Below, one piece after another: positions 7,742 to 15,904 of a stretch of DNA of 16,221 nucleotides (positions within the stretch are counted from its first letter, which is position 1; each line of letters starts with the position of its first letter). The DNA comes from Odoribacter sp. GTDB taxonomy: Bacteria; Bacteroidota; Bacteroidia; Bacteroidales; Marinifilaceae. The notes below the pieces were generated by a model, which was not told the origin of the DNA, made no database searches, and was given only the letters and a program-made list of their open reading frames with translations. The stretch is from NCBI GenBank assembly GCA_020024465.1, contig JAHHTT010000049.1, positions 1-16,221 on the forward strand. The letters are read 5' to 3'. The position numbers were made by a program, and so were the translations under genes.

Positions 7742-10700
7742 TTAAAATGCGACATTAAATCCCAATGTATAGGTTGGACGAATGGACAGATTAGGTTTAG
7801 AGAATCCCGCTTGAGATGGATCTTGTCCTTTCAATTCTTTGGCAGAAATGGTAAACAGATTCTGTGTGCTAAAAGTGATTGCTGCCGATGAAAATGGAGT
7901 CCTTTTAAGTAGTTTCGGCTGCAGAGAGTAGCGTATGGATAATGTCTGCATTTTCAGATAATTGCCACTGACAACGCGAATATCCGAATTGTCATACATA
8001 TTCCATAGGCTGGTGGCAAACGTTTTGGTGTTATTGCCTTGTTCTTGTGACCAATGGCGATTGTAGTAAATGAACATGTCATCTGAACGGTTGATGATAG
8101 ACGGAATGTTTGTGCGTTGCTCATCGCCGGGCACTTGCCAGCGATGGATGAATTCCTTGCGTACATTGGCATCTGCACTTACTCCTGTGATAATCGGTCC
8201 GTATAGGGGGAAAAGGCGTACTTTTGAACCTAAACTGTATGCGAGATTAAATGAAAGTGTAATGCCTCTCCAGGTTAGCGTGTTGTAAAGATTGCCGTTG
8301 AACTTGGGTTCGCGGCTGCCACTATTCACCATTACAAGTTGTACAATGTTTTCCAAACTTTTTTCTTCAAGCAGATGGCGGCGGTCAGTGTAGTCATCGA
8401 ATACAGGAACCCCTGTTTTTGAATTCAGACCTAAAAATTCATATGAATAGAAAGTACCGATAGGTTCGTGATTGATAACGGCTGTTCCGGCCAAATAGTC
8501 GTTTAGTTCATAGTTCTCTACGGCATCTGTCTGTACTGTATTTTTATTGGCAGAATAACTGGTAGATAAACGCCAGCTGAAATCTTTGATCTTCAAAGGA
8601 GTGGCAGACACGGATATGGAGTAGCCGATGTTTTCCAAATGGCCGTTATTCATTAAATAGGACACGACACCGTTGGTAGGTGCAACATTGACATGTGAAA
8701 ATACATTTTTTGTCTTTTTATAATAAAAGTCGCCGGATAGTTGCAGGCGATTATTGAAAAGATTTGCCTCCAAACCGATGTTGGTCTGTTTTGTTTCTTC
8801 CCATTTTAAATTCGGATTGGGGAATTGGTAAACAGTGGATACATTCTCATTGTAATATGAACTGAGAGGCAATTGGTTGATGAGCATGTTGGGTGTTTGT
8901 CCGTCCAGCATATTTCCTTGCATGCCATAAGATAGGCGGAAACGCAATTCGGAAAAGAATTCGTTGTCTTTAAAGAAAGTCTCTTTGATATTCCACATTC
9001 CCGAGGCGGACCATATAGGAAGCAGGCGTTCATTATTGTTGCTGCCAAATTTATTGGAGGCATCTGTGCGGCCATTAAGGTTTAGAGTGAAATAGTTTTT
9101 GTACCCGTATGATAAAGAGAGATAAAGGCTGAGGGAATTTGTCAGGCCACGGCTTAACGAAGTGTGGTTTTGCTGTAGCCATTCTTTGTATAGCGGAAAT
9201 TCCTCCAAATTAATAGAACTCATATCTACAAATTGCATTCCACGATCTTTTAAATAACCTCGAACTTCATTGTCCATTCTTTTAGAGCGGTTCATATTGA
9301 TTTCATATCCTAACAAAGCTGTTATCAAATGCGATTCATCAGTACCGAACACTTTGCGATAGTTTGATTGTAGACGTAGAGTCAGATTTTCTGTCTCTGA
9401 ATTGGCTGTGTTTAAAATACCTCCATAAGGTAAGATGCATTTCCCATCTTCTCCCGGGATAGGGGCATCTTTGTATTCTCCGTTTTTTAAAGCTGCGATG
9501 TAGGCTGATTTTTCTCCGTACCAGTTTTCTTGCAAGGTACTGGTTGTGCTGTATGAACCGGTTGCTGAAACATCCCAGGTATCCAATATGTTGTAAGTCA
9601 GGTTTAAATCTACCTGTATGCCTTTCCCGTCATATTTGTTGGAACTGTTGTCTATTTCATTGAGGATATTGTAACGTAAATATTTGTTTCCTTCTCCCGA
9701 GTATCCTCCTCGGTAACGGTCATAGTAAAAAAGTGAACCGTCTTCATTATAACAGGGAAGCGCCCTGGTCGTATTGTAGGCATAGTCCATCGTATTGATG
9801 TTGGATACAAGGTGATTCTTCTTTTGTATGTTACCGTTTATCTTGATGTCAAATTTCAGTTTTTCTGTCAGATTGACTCCCATTTTGGCTGTTACGGTAT
9901 AACGTTCTGTATAAGTCGTATTGCTGACACCGTTATCGCGGTCATAGCCTAAAGAGGCGTAGTAACGGATAATATCGGAACCGCCACTGATATTCAGTGT
10001 ATGTGAGTGTGAATAGGCATCGTGTGTCAGAATGTCAAACCAGTCTGTATTAACCTGTTCATACCAGGTGACTTCATTTAAGAATTCATCATAAGTGCTT
10101 TGACCGCTTTCTAGACGGAAAAGGGCTCCTTCATATCCTACTAACGGCATTTTAGTTGGGAATACATAATGTTGATCTGTTAATGATTTGCCAAAGGCTA
10201 CACGTTCCTGTGAATTCATCAAATTGATGTTACGGTCTGTATAGCGGGGGCGGCGTGTGAGTTTGGATGTGTGGCTATAAGAAAGTACCGGCTTGCCGAT
10301 TCGTCCTTTTTTGGTGGTGACGACAATGACTCCATTGGCTGCTCGTGTCCCGTATAAAGCCGTTGCAGAGGCATCTTTTAATACATCAATACGTTCGATG
10401 TCCTGTGGGTTGATGCCGGCGATCGCGTTGCCGATGATATTTAGGTAGTCAGGATTGTTTAATTCATCAGGATGGATGTCCACGGGATCGGTCATGACAA
10501 TACCATCTAATACCCATAGTGGTTCACGGCTGCCTAATAAGGTGGACGTTCCACGTACACGAAGGCGGGGTGTCGCTCCGACTTCGCCTGAGTTTAGAGT
10601 AAAGGCCATATCTGGTATGCGTCCCTCCAGCATCTGGTCGATACTGGTTACACCGGGGATCATGATATCTTCAGCCTTCACGGAGGTGATTGCACTGGTT

Positions 10701-11392
10701 TGGGTTCGTTTGTCCAATACCTGATAGCCTGTGATGACAACTTCATCCAAATTTGTTTGTTGCTCATAGAGCGTGACTTTGATTTCTTTTTGTCCGACAT
10801 ATTTGACAGAGACTGTTTTCATTCCGATGAATGAAAATTCAAGGATAATGTTTTCTGAAATATCGGAATAATTAAATTTGAATTTACCGTCTGCATCTGT
10901 TGACGTTCCGAAGGTGGAACCTTTTATGATTACGGTTACTCCCGGAAGAGGATTGTTTTGGCTATCTGTTACTTTACCCGAGATAGTAATGATTTTTTTC
11001 TGAATCTGTCCTGACTCTTGAGTGGTAGGCCGTGCTTTTGTGATAAGAATGATATTATTATGAATTCTCCAGGCCAATCCAGTGTTCGAGAAGATTCGGT
11101 CTAAAAGATGTGTGACATTTTCATCTTTAGCGTGAATGTTGATGTTATTGATATTATTTGTCTGTTCTGTCTGAAAAATGAAACTTAATTCTGTCTGTTG
11201 TTGTATCTTGTCCAGAATCTGCCTGATGTTGGCATTATTCAATTCCAATGTGACTTTCTGATCCTGTGTATTTGGTGTTGCATGAACCGAGAGGTTTAGA
11301 GTAAACTCCAATGTTAGCAGCATTCTTATTATTTTCCAATTGAAATCCCAGAACGATCGGGATTGTAGAAAAATTCTATTCGTTTTTTTCAT
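7742..11392 (-). CDS. SusC/RagA-family TonB-dependent transporter with STN domain
   Basis: A 1216-residue outer-membrane transporter that imports a SusD-delivered ligand using TonB energy. In order: a long signal peptide (about 1-38, with a 20-residue polar start typical of this class); an STN (secretin/TonB N-terminal) signalling domain at about 46-118 (VTLELNNANIRQILDKI...GLAWRIHNNIILI); a carboxypeptidase-regulatory-like beta domain at about 134-210 (ISGKVTDSQNNPLPGVTV); a TonB-box-like segment LDEVVITGYQ (215-224); a plug at about 225-365 (PLWVLDGIVM, RIDVLKDASATALYGTRAA); and a beta-barrel to the C-terminal aromatic residue. The extra STN domain accounts for its length over SusC proteins that lack one and marks a transducer class that signals to a FecR-type anti-sigma factor. 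The fecR-like gene lies 24 bp upstream, in agreement. Substrate cannot be read from the sequence. Confidence 0.97.
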   Translation of the reverse strand: MKKTNRIFLQSRSFWDFNWKIIRMLLTLEFTLNLSVHATPNTQDQKVTLELNNANIRQILDKIQQQTELSFIFQTEQTNNINNINIHAKDENVTHLLDRIFSNTGLAWRIHNNIILITKARPTTQESGQIQKKIITISGKVTDSQNNPLPGVTVIIKGSTFGTSTDADGKFKFNYSDISENIILEFSFIGMKTVSVKYVGQKEIKVTLYEQQTNLDEVVITGYQVLDKRTQTSAITSVKAEDIMIPGVTSIDQMLEGRIPDMAFTLNSGEVGATPRLRVRGTSTLLGSREPLWVLDGIVMTDPVDIHPDELNNPDYLNIIGNAIAGINPQDIERIDVLKDASATALYGTRAANGVIVVTTKKGRIGKPVLSYSHTSKLTRRPRYTDRNINLMNSQERVAFGKSLTDQHYVFPTKMPLVGYEGALFRLESGQSTYDEFLNEVTWYEQVNTDWFDILTHDAYSHSHTLNISGGSDIIRYYASLGYDRDNGVSNTTYTERYTVTAKMGVNLTEKLKFDIKINGNIQKKNHLVSNINTMDYAYNTTRALPCYNEDGSLFYYDRYRGGYSGEGNKYLRYNILNEIDNSSNKYDGKGIQVDLNLTYNILDTWDVSATGSYSTTSTLQENWYGEKSAYIAALKNGEYKDAPIPGEDGKCILPYGGILNTANSETENLTLRLQSNYRKVFGTDESHLITALLGYEINMNRSKRMDNEVRGYLKDRGMQFVDMSSINLEEFPLYKEWLQQNHTSLSRGLTNSLSLYLSLSYGYKNYFTLNLNGRTDASNKFGSNNNERLLPIWSASGMWNIKETFFKDNEFFSELRFRLSYGMQGNMLDGQTPNMLINQLPLSSYYNENVSTVYQFPNPNLKWEETKQTNIGLEANLFNNRLQLSGDFYYKKTKNVFSHVNVAPTNGVVSYLMNNGHLENIGYSISVSATPLKIKDFSWRLSTSYSANKNTVQTDAVENYELNDYLAGTAVINHEPIGTFYSYEFLGLNSKTGVPVFDDYTDRRHLLEEKSLENIVQLVMVNSGSREPKFNGNLYNTLTWRGITLSFNLAYSLGSKVRLFPLYGPIITGVSADANVRKEFIHRWQVPGDEQRTNIPSIINRSDDMFIYYNRHWSQEQGNNTKTFATSLWNMYDNSDIRVVSGNYLKMQTLSIRYSLQPKLLKRTPFSSAAITFSTQNLFTISAKELKGQDPSQAGFSKPNLSIRPTYTLGFNVAF

Positions 11393-11416
11393 ATAAATTT
11401 TATTAAGTGGTTTGTT

Positions 11417-12574
11417 TTATTCTACAAATATTGTATTCCCTTTGCATTGAAATGTTATGTTTGTTAATTCGCTGATGGAACATAAGATGGAGTCAATCTT
11501 ATCGTAGCGTTTGATATGACCTGAAAAATGAAGTTTCCGATGTTCAGGTTTGTGAAATATAATTTCTTTGCCATACCAACATGCTAGCATATTTACAATT
11601 TCTTCTAATGATTCTGCATCGAAAGCGAAAAAACCATTTTTCCATGCTGTGTAAGTATTGGTGTCTACTGGTCGGATTGTGATTTCCGATGAGATTTGTT
11701 TAAAGTCAGCACATTCTCCGGGATGCAGTGCTATATCTTTATGACCTTGCCGGCAAAGAGCGATGGAGCCTTCTACGAGAACCGTTCGGACTCCTTCCAA
11801 ATAATGTGTATTCACATTGAAATGAGTCCCCAGAACTTTGATTTCGACACCTTGGGTTTCGACATAAAAAGGGCTGTCCTGATATTTGGCAACTTCAAAA
11901 TAGGCCTCTCCATCTAAATAGACTCTGCGTTCCTTTTTTGAAAATGCAATCGGATATTTTAATTTAGAATTGGCATTTAGCCAGATTTTTGTTCCATCTG
12001 AAAGTATAATTTGATAATTTGTCCCTTGGGGAATCTGCAGATGATTCCATTGTTGGTTTTTTGTTTTGTTTTGAGTCTTGTATATCAGACTTTGTTTGTT
12101 GTGGTAGGCTTTTGTTTCCTCTTCTATGAGAATTTCATTTTGCGGGGCATCATCGTTGAGAATAAGTTGTTGTCCATCGTCTAAAGTAAGGATGGGCTGC
12201 GTTATATTGGAGGATGTTTCAAGTTGTGCTTTTAATAGGTTGGTATGTTCTTTGAATAAATAGAATGAAATAGCGAAGACAAAGGGCAATGCTATGGCAG
12301 TGTATTTTAGTAGGCTTCGTTTTTTTATTTTGGGATGTGGACTTTTGGAAAATGTGTTCCTTTTGACATTTTGCCAGCCTTGTTCTGTATCAATTGAAAG
12401 GAAATAACGGACTTCTTCCGCTTTCCATTCTTTTTTTATCTTGTCTTGTAAAAGTTGGTTGGTTTTAGATTTTTTACACCGTTGAGCGAGGATTTTTTCC
12501 TCTTGCTGTGTAAGTCCGTGTATTAATGATAGCTGAATGAGTCTTTTGATGGTTTGGTTGTCAAATTGTGGCAT
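11417..12574 (-). CDS. FecR-family anti-sigma factor
   Basis: A 385-residue inner-membrane anti-sigma factor and first gene of the operon. The cytoplasmic N-terminus (1-85) should hold the sigma factor. A single transmembrane helix lies at about 88-107 (LLKYTAIALPFVFAISFYLF). The periplasmic part has a FecR domain at about 179-275 (IPQGTNYQIILSDGTKIWLN, YLDGEAYFEVAK, VLGTHFNVNTH) and a DUF4974-type C-terminal domain at about 313-385 (FFAFDAESLEEIVNMLACWYG) that would meet the SusC STN domain. In known systems an occupied transporter signals through FecR to release the ECF sigma factor, which then switches on the operon. In most Bacteroides loci the sigma gene sits just upstream of fecR. Here the upstream gene is an unrelated antitoxin, and the only sigma gene is at 241-768. 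Confidence 0.95.
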   Translation of the reverse strand: MPQFDNQTIKRLIQLSLIHGLTQQEEKILAQRCKKSKTNQLLQDKIKKEWKAEEVRYFLSIDTEQGWQNVKRNTFSKSPHPKIKKRSLLKYTAIALPFVFAISFYLFKEHTNLLKAQLETSSNITQPILTLDDGQQLILNDDAPQNEILIEEETKAYHNKQSLIYKTQNKTKNQQWNHLQIPQGTNYQIILSDGTKIWLNANSKLKYPIAFSKKERRVYLDGEAYFEVAKYQDSPFYVETQGVEIKVLGTHFNVNTHYLEGVRTVLVEGSIALCRQGHKDIALHPGECADFKQISSEITIRPVDTNTYTAWKNGFFAFDAESLEEIVNMLACWYGKEIIFHKPEHRKLHFSGHIKRYDKIDSILCSISELTNITFQCKGNTIFVE

Positions 12575-12820
12575 ATGCTAAACTTTTAGTTACATATTAT
12601 ACGATGAACCGTTCCAAAAGAGGTAGTTGATATTGAAGAAAATTAAAAAAAATAAAACAATGTCGGGTCGGAGAAAATGGCTTTTGCCTGCAGGAATATG
12701 ATAGTAAATAATGGGTTCTTGGAAAAATATCAATGACTTGTAGGTTTGGTTGGAGCCGGACATGAAATCATAAAAGATTTTCATTGTTTAACCACAGTTT
12801 TCCCATAATTTAAGTCTCTT
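12575..12820 (-). promoter_or_regulatory. upstream region of the fecR-susCD operon
   Basis: This 246-bp gap must hold the operon promoter unless transcription reads through from the antitoxin gene. On the minus strand a GGAAC (12615-12611), an ECF-like -35 word, is followed by TATAAT at 12601-12596. The spacing is too short for a standard ECF promoter, and I see no good TTTG/TAnnTTTG pair, so the exact promoter is not settled. A small palindrome GAAC-C-GTTC (12606-12614) lies in the same place. A 64-codon open frame at 12590-12784 has no recognisable content and looks non-coding. Confidence 0.3.
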
Positions 12821-13429
12821 TTAAGCGGTTAGCATTGGTTTTATAATTCGTTTTATCCATGCAGGCATCATATCTACATCTTTGATTAAAGTCTCCCTAT
12901 CTGTTTCTTTTGATACCAATTCTCGAATTATATTCAATTCACCTTCTCCTACATTCTCTTTTTTCAGAGCCTTAAGTGCTTGAACAAGTAGTGAAATAAG
13001 ACGAGTCCTATAACAGAAGTTTTTGAGGACACCTCGTTTTAATACTACTTTCCTATTTGATAAAATTACTGTTCTTTTACTACCAGTAGTCAGGAATGTA
13101 TAATTTATCGGAACTTGAGTCGATAGCTCTAATGAATTCAATGCAGTCATACCTGATGGCAACACTTTTGCCTTATCTCGAGTTGCAATTGCTTGTACGA
13201 TCTTATCGACAGAAGGAAGTACAATACCGAATCGACTTTTTCTTGGCTTGGTATATATTCCATGTGCAATTTTAACAAGTGTACCTTCATTTGTCAATTC
13301 AGTCAAAATACTACCAACAAATTCTGTGTGATATTCAGGGAAGTCTGAACGAAACAGGATACAATCTTCAGGCATCGCTTCTATACGTTGCTTGAGAGTA
13401 GTACTATCTATAGAATATTCATTTGTCAT
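12821..13429 (-). CDS. AbiEi-like (DUF6088-type) antitoxin, orphan
   Basis: A 202-residue protein resembling the DUF6088/AbiEi antitoxins of type IV toxin-antitoxin systems. An N-terminal winged helix (about 10-62: LKQRIEAMPEDCILFRSDFP, then GTLVKIAHGIYTKP) is followed by the longer domain with PSGMTALNSLELSTQVP and a TTGSKR element. Such proteins repress their own operon and counteract an AbiEii-type nucleotidyltransferase toxin encoded immediately downstream. The frame is open back to a TTG at 13459, but ATG 13429 is the better start because AAAGGTG lies just 5' of it. No toxin gene follows: the next 246 bp are non-coding and then the fecR operon begins. It is therefore an orphan, probably left from a mobile element, and may act now only as a DNA-binding protein. 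Confidence 0.75.
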   Translation of the reverse strand: MTNEYSIDSTTLKQRIEAMPEDCILFRSDFPEYHTEFVGSILTELTNEGTLVKIAHGIYTKPRKSRFGIVLPSVDKIVQAIATRDKAKVLPSGMTALNSLELSTQVPINYTFLTTGSKRTVILSNRKVVLKRGVLKNFCYRTRLISLLVQALKALKKENVGEGELNIIRELVSKETDRETLIKDVDMMPAWIKRIIKPMLTA

Positions 13430-13764
13430 ATCACCTTTGAAATTTTGACGATTTTTCAAATGCAGAGATACGGAAAGAATTCAAATAAATGATAAATTAC
13501 CAAATAATTTGTTCGTTAGCCTTGGGAATATATTTTGCAATGGCAATAAGAATGCTGTTTCTTTATATTCTTATTGGTGTTCCAATTCTTTTTCGATTTA
13601 CCGAAAAAGAATCGTACTTCTTTACACTATTTTGCCTCTTAAAAAATAAAACAATGGGAACTTTACGGTATCAATACATAACGTATCCATTATAGTATCA
13701 TTGATTGTCAGAATAGTAAATTTTAGATTTCGGTTCAAGCGTGGTACTGCAATACCATGTCTTG
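13430..13764. other. AT-rich gap with one doubtful small ORF
   Basis: No recognisable gene. A plus-strand open frame at 13489-13695 would give a 68-residue hydrophobic peptide (MINYQIICSLALGIYFAMAI and on), with one or two possible membrane helices. It has no Shine-Dalgarno sequence near the ATG and no family I recognise, so I do not call it a gene. The DUF6088 promoter must lie here or in the repeat to the right. GGTA-CTGCAA-TACC (13743-13756) is a tiny inverted repeat. Confidence 0.3.
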
Positions 13765-13885
13765 GTTTTGAGAGTCGTAGGAAATCCGAATGTACAGATA
13801 TGATAATAGCAGCCCACGTTATAGCATGAGAATCACTATGCTATCTTTGTACATTCTTTTTGAAAATTTCCTACGTTCTCAAAAC
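13765..13885. repeat. long imperfect inverted repeat (about 120 bp)
   Basis: The left arm 13765-13800 and the right arm 13842-13885 are inverted copies. GTTTTGAGAGTCGTAGGAAAT (13765-13785, 21 bp) matches the complement of 13866-13885 with one substitution and one indel. GAATGTACAGATA (13788-13800) matches the complement of 13842-13856 with a 2-nt gap. The spacer carries a further ATAGCAT/ATGCTAT pair (13821-13827, 13838-13844). As RNA this would be a long hairpin; as DNA it has the form of a small non-autonomous element, a recombinase-flipped segment, or a hairpin end of an old insertion. Each arm ends in a promoter-like TATCT-TTG or TATCTG word facing outward. Confidence 0.8.
13842..13849 (+). 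promoter_or_regulatory. Bacteroidales -7 box in the inverted repeat
   Basis: TATCTTTG matches the Bacteroidales -7 consensus TAnnTTTG exactly and is followed by TAC. No TTTG is found at the expected -33 distance, so only half of a promoter is seen. It points right, away from the antitoxin gene and towards the broken istB fragment. Confidence 0.35.
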
Positions 13886-14115
13886 TACAAGTTAAGCATA
13901 ACGCTTCTTCTTTTTTCTAATATGTTTTGATATTTGGTTTTTCCCAATTCAAATACAAAAATAAGCAAAAATGCCGGAATAACTTCGTAAAATGGAAAGA
14001 ATGACCTTGGGAAATATAAAATCGATTGCCTCACCAAAACTGTTCCACTTAAATTATAATGGAAATTGCCCCCATAGAATAAGCATATTCCAATCTTGTT
14101 TCTGTACATTAAAAA

Positions 14116-14318
14116 TCCATTGAAAGACTGATAAAGTCTGCCAACTTCAGATACAAGGCATATATGGAAAGTATAGACTATACAATAAAACGTAACCTTG
14201 ACAGAAAACATCTCGAAAGACTTGCCTTTCTTGCCTTTTAAGAAATGGACAGAATATTTTTATTACAGGAAGCTCCGGGACAGACAAAAGCTATATAGCT
14301 TCGGCAATAGGATATGAT
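14116..14318 (+). pseudogene. istB: istB fragment (IS21-family transposition ATPase), broken
   Basis: Reading from 14116 gives SIERLIKSANFRYKAYMESI followed by DYTIKRNLDRKHLERLAFLAF, then a stop at 14239, then EMDRIFLLQEAPGQTK. A frame change near 14286 continues as SYIASAIGYD. This matches the middle of IstB, the AAA+ helper ATPase of IS21-family insertion sequences: the (N)RSIERxIKxAxFRYxA segment, the RNLDxxxLxRLA segment and a damaged Walker A (normally GxxGxGKS, here EAPGQTK). Full IstB is about 250 residues; only about 68 are left. The fragment has at least one stop, one frameshift, and lost ends on both sides. No istA and no clear terminal repeats remain. It cannot be functional. Confidence 0.75.
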
Positions 14319-14324
14319 TAGTTA

Positions 14325-14544
14325 ATGATTGACATGAAAAAGGATTATAAGTTCCGGAAAGAGTTCTTAAAAGCAAAGCGGATGATTCACAAAATGATTT
14401 CTGCAAATCCGGAAATCACGATTGCCGAAATGGCTGTGAATACAGGTGTTTCTGACCGCCAGGTGCGTAAATACATAAAGAGAATGATAGATATGAAATT
14501 CTTTTTTTATTGGACGTAATGTCTTTTTTTGGGGGATTCGATAA
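14325..14544 (+). pseudogene. winged-helix DNA-binding fragment, frameshifted
   Basis: An open frame of 64 codons from ATG 14325 encodes a helix-turn-helix: ITIAEMAVNTGVSDRQVRKY and KRMIDMK. Such wings normally continue into an (I/V)GxxxxGYWxI strand. Here the frame ends FFFYWT at 14519 after a run of seven T (14502-14508). Shifting by one base there gives IGRNVFFWGIR, then a stop at 14542-14544, which fits the expected ending. The simplest reading is a one-base T insertion in the C-terminal winged helix of a larger protein, such as the RecG/AlbA-like ATP-binding proteins that end this way. Upstream it abuts the istB fragment. A short functional HTH protein cannot be ruled out. Confidence 0.5.
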
Positions 14545-14615
14545 TTTTCCCATGAGTGATATGGATCTGTTGACGTGTTTCTGTATTGATTTTTCAATAT
14601 GGGGATTCAATCCGA

Positions 14616-15881
14616 TTATTTGAAAAGGCGTGGGTGTATTTGGCCGTTTTGTTGGAATAAGAGTGCAGCTGTCGGTTTGTATGCTTTGGCAAACATGGCA
14701 GATATCAGAATGCAGGTCAGTCCTGATAATGTGATGACAGTTGGCAGATCAAAGCGGTCAACCATGGAACCCAATACCATGCTGCCCAGTGGGCTGATGC
14801 CGGTGAATGTCATGGCCAGATATCCCATAACGCGTCCTCTTTTGTCTTCGTCTGTCACTTCCTGTACCAAGGTGTTGATGGAGGCGGCTGTGGCAATCAG
14901 GGAAAAACCGGCTGAAATGCAGGCCGTTACTGCAATGGGGATGTTTTGTGTCCCGGCAAGAGTGAGAAGGCTGCCTCCTAATAGTAGACCGGAAAGTAAA
15001 ATGAATTTTTCCAATCCGATACTGTTCTTGCGGATGGCAAGATAGATGGCTGCAATAAAAGAACCGATTCCGGTGCAGGTCATTAATCCGCCGAGAAGTT
15101 CGCTCCCGCCTCCCAGGATATCCTTGGCATAGGCGGGTATGAATGTCACTAACGGTAGTCCGAAAAAACTGAAAGCACACATGGTGAGCAACAGAATGCG
15201 GAGCGTCTCCTGTTGACGGATGTAGCTGAATCCTTCGTACATTTCTTCGAAAACATTTCCCCGTTTGTTTTGTGGATGAAACTCTTTCGGATGCATCATC
15301 CCTAAGGTGGTGAGCACTCCGATGTAGCTCAGACCGTTGATAAGAAAACACCATCCTTCTCCAATGATGCCGATGATGAGGCCTCCGATGGCAGGACCTA
15401 TCAGGCGCGAACCGTTTATAACGGCGGAGTTCAGAGCAATGGCATTGCCCAGTTCCTCCTTATTCACCAGACTGGGATAAAATGCCTGGCGGGTCGGATT
15501 GTCCAAAGCATTGACACATCCGATGAAAAGGCTCAGAGTCAGCACGTGACATACTTCAATATGTCCGGAAAGTGACAGGAATCCTAAGACCATGGCCTGT
15601 AGCATAGACAGACTTTGTGTGAAAAACAGAATTTTGCGGCGATCTGTCCGATCTGTCCATACGCTCATAAGGGGAGTTAGGATTAGCACGGGGATTTGCG
15701 ACATGAAAGTTGTGCTGGCAAGCAACAATACAGAACCGGTCAGCCGGTAGACCAGCCAGCTCATGGCGACTTGTTGCATCCAGGTGCCTGTCAAAGATAT
15801 GCTCATCCCGCAGAAATATAGACGGAAGTTTCTATTTCTCAAGGATATTGTTATTTGTGCGAGTGGTCCGGATTGTGCCAT
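14616..15881 (-). CDS. MFS_3-family exporter (EntS-like major facilitator)
   Basis: A 421-residue inner-membrane major facilitator with about 12 membrane helices. The signature segments are those of the MFS_3 (enterobactin exporter-like) group: NFRLYFCGMSISLTGTWMQQ (18-37), the loop 2-3 motif DRTDRRK (77-83), the hallmark NALDNPTRQAFYPSLV (124-139), LNSAVINGSRLIGPAIGG (150-167) and DEDKRGRVMGY (344-354). Proteins of this group export siderophores, macrolides or other small amphiphiles by proton antiport; the substrate cannot be told from the sequence. The gene stands alone on the minus strand and converges on the broken winged-helix fragment, with no iron-uptake or resistance genes beside it. 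ATG 15881 is chosen because it directly precedes the first conserved segment and a promoter box lies about 24 bp upstream. Confidence 0.92.
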   Translation of the reverse strand: MAQSGPLAQITISLRNRNFRLYFCGMSISLTGTWMQQVAMSWLVYRLTGSVLLLASTTFMSQIPVLILTPLMSVWTDRTDRRKILFFTQSLSMLQAMVLGFLSLSGHIEVCHVLTLSLFIGCVNALDNPTRQAFYPSLVNKEELGNAIALNSAVINGSRLIGPAIGGLIIGIIGEGWCFLINGLSYIGVLTTLGMMHPKEFHPQNKRGNVFEEMYEGFSYIRQQETLRILLLTMCAFSFFGLPLVTFIPAYAKDILGGGSELLGGLMTCTGIGSFIAAIYLAIRKNSIGLEKFILLSGLLLGGSLLTLAGTQNIPIAVTACISAGFSLIATAASINTLVQEVTDEDKRGRVMGYLAMTFTGISPLGSMVLGSMVDRFDLPTVITLSGLTCILISAMFAKAYKPTAALLFQQNGQIHPRLFK

Positions 15882-15904
15882 GATGCTGATAATGATTCGA
15901 CTGG

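Noticed and set aside
12590..12784. 64-codon minus-strand ORF upstream of fecR
   Set aside because: No ribosome-binding site, no family, and it occupies the region where the operon promoter should lie.
13430..13459. TTG start for the DUF6088 gene
   Set aside because: The ATG at 13429 has an AAAGGTG ribosome-binding sequence just upstream, which overlaps the proposed extension.
13885..14211. 108-codon minus-strand ORF
   Set aside because: Its sequence is low-information and aromatic-rich, with no recognisable family; its strand is opposite the IstB fragment, which explains the open frame as a shadow.
14584..14597. ATTGA-TTTT-TCAAT hairpin as terminator of the exporter gene
   Set aside because: The 5-bp AT-rich stem without a proper T-tract on the minus strand is too weak to call.
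14758..15354. 198-codon minus-strand ORF inside the exporter
   Set aside because: It is an alternative frame of the MFS gene, rich in Arg, His and Ser as expected of a shadow frame.
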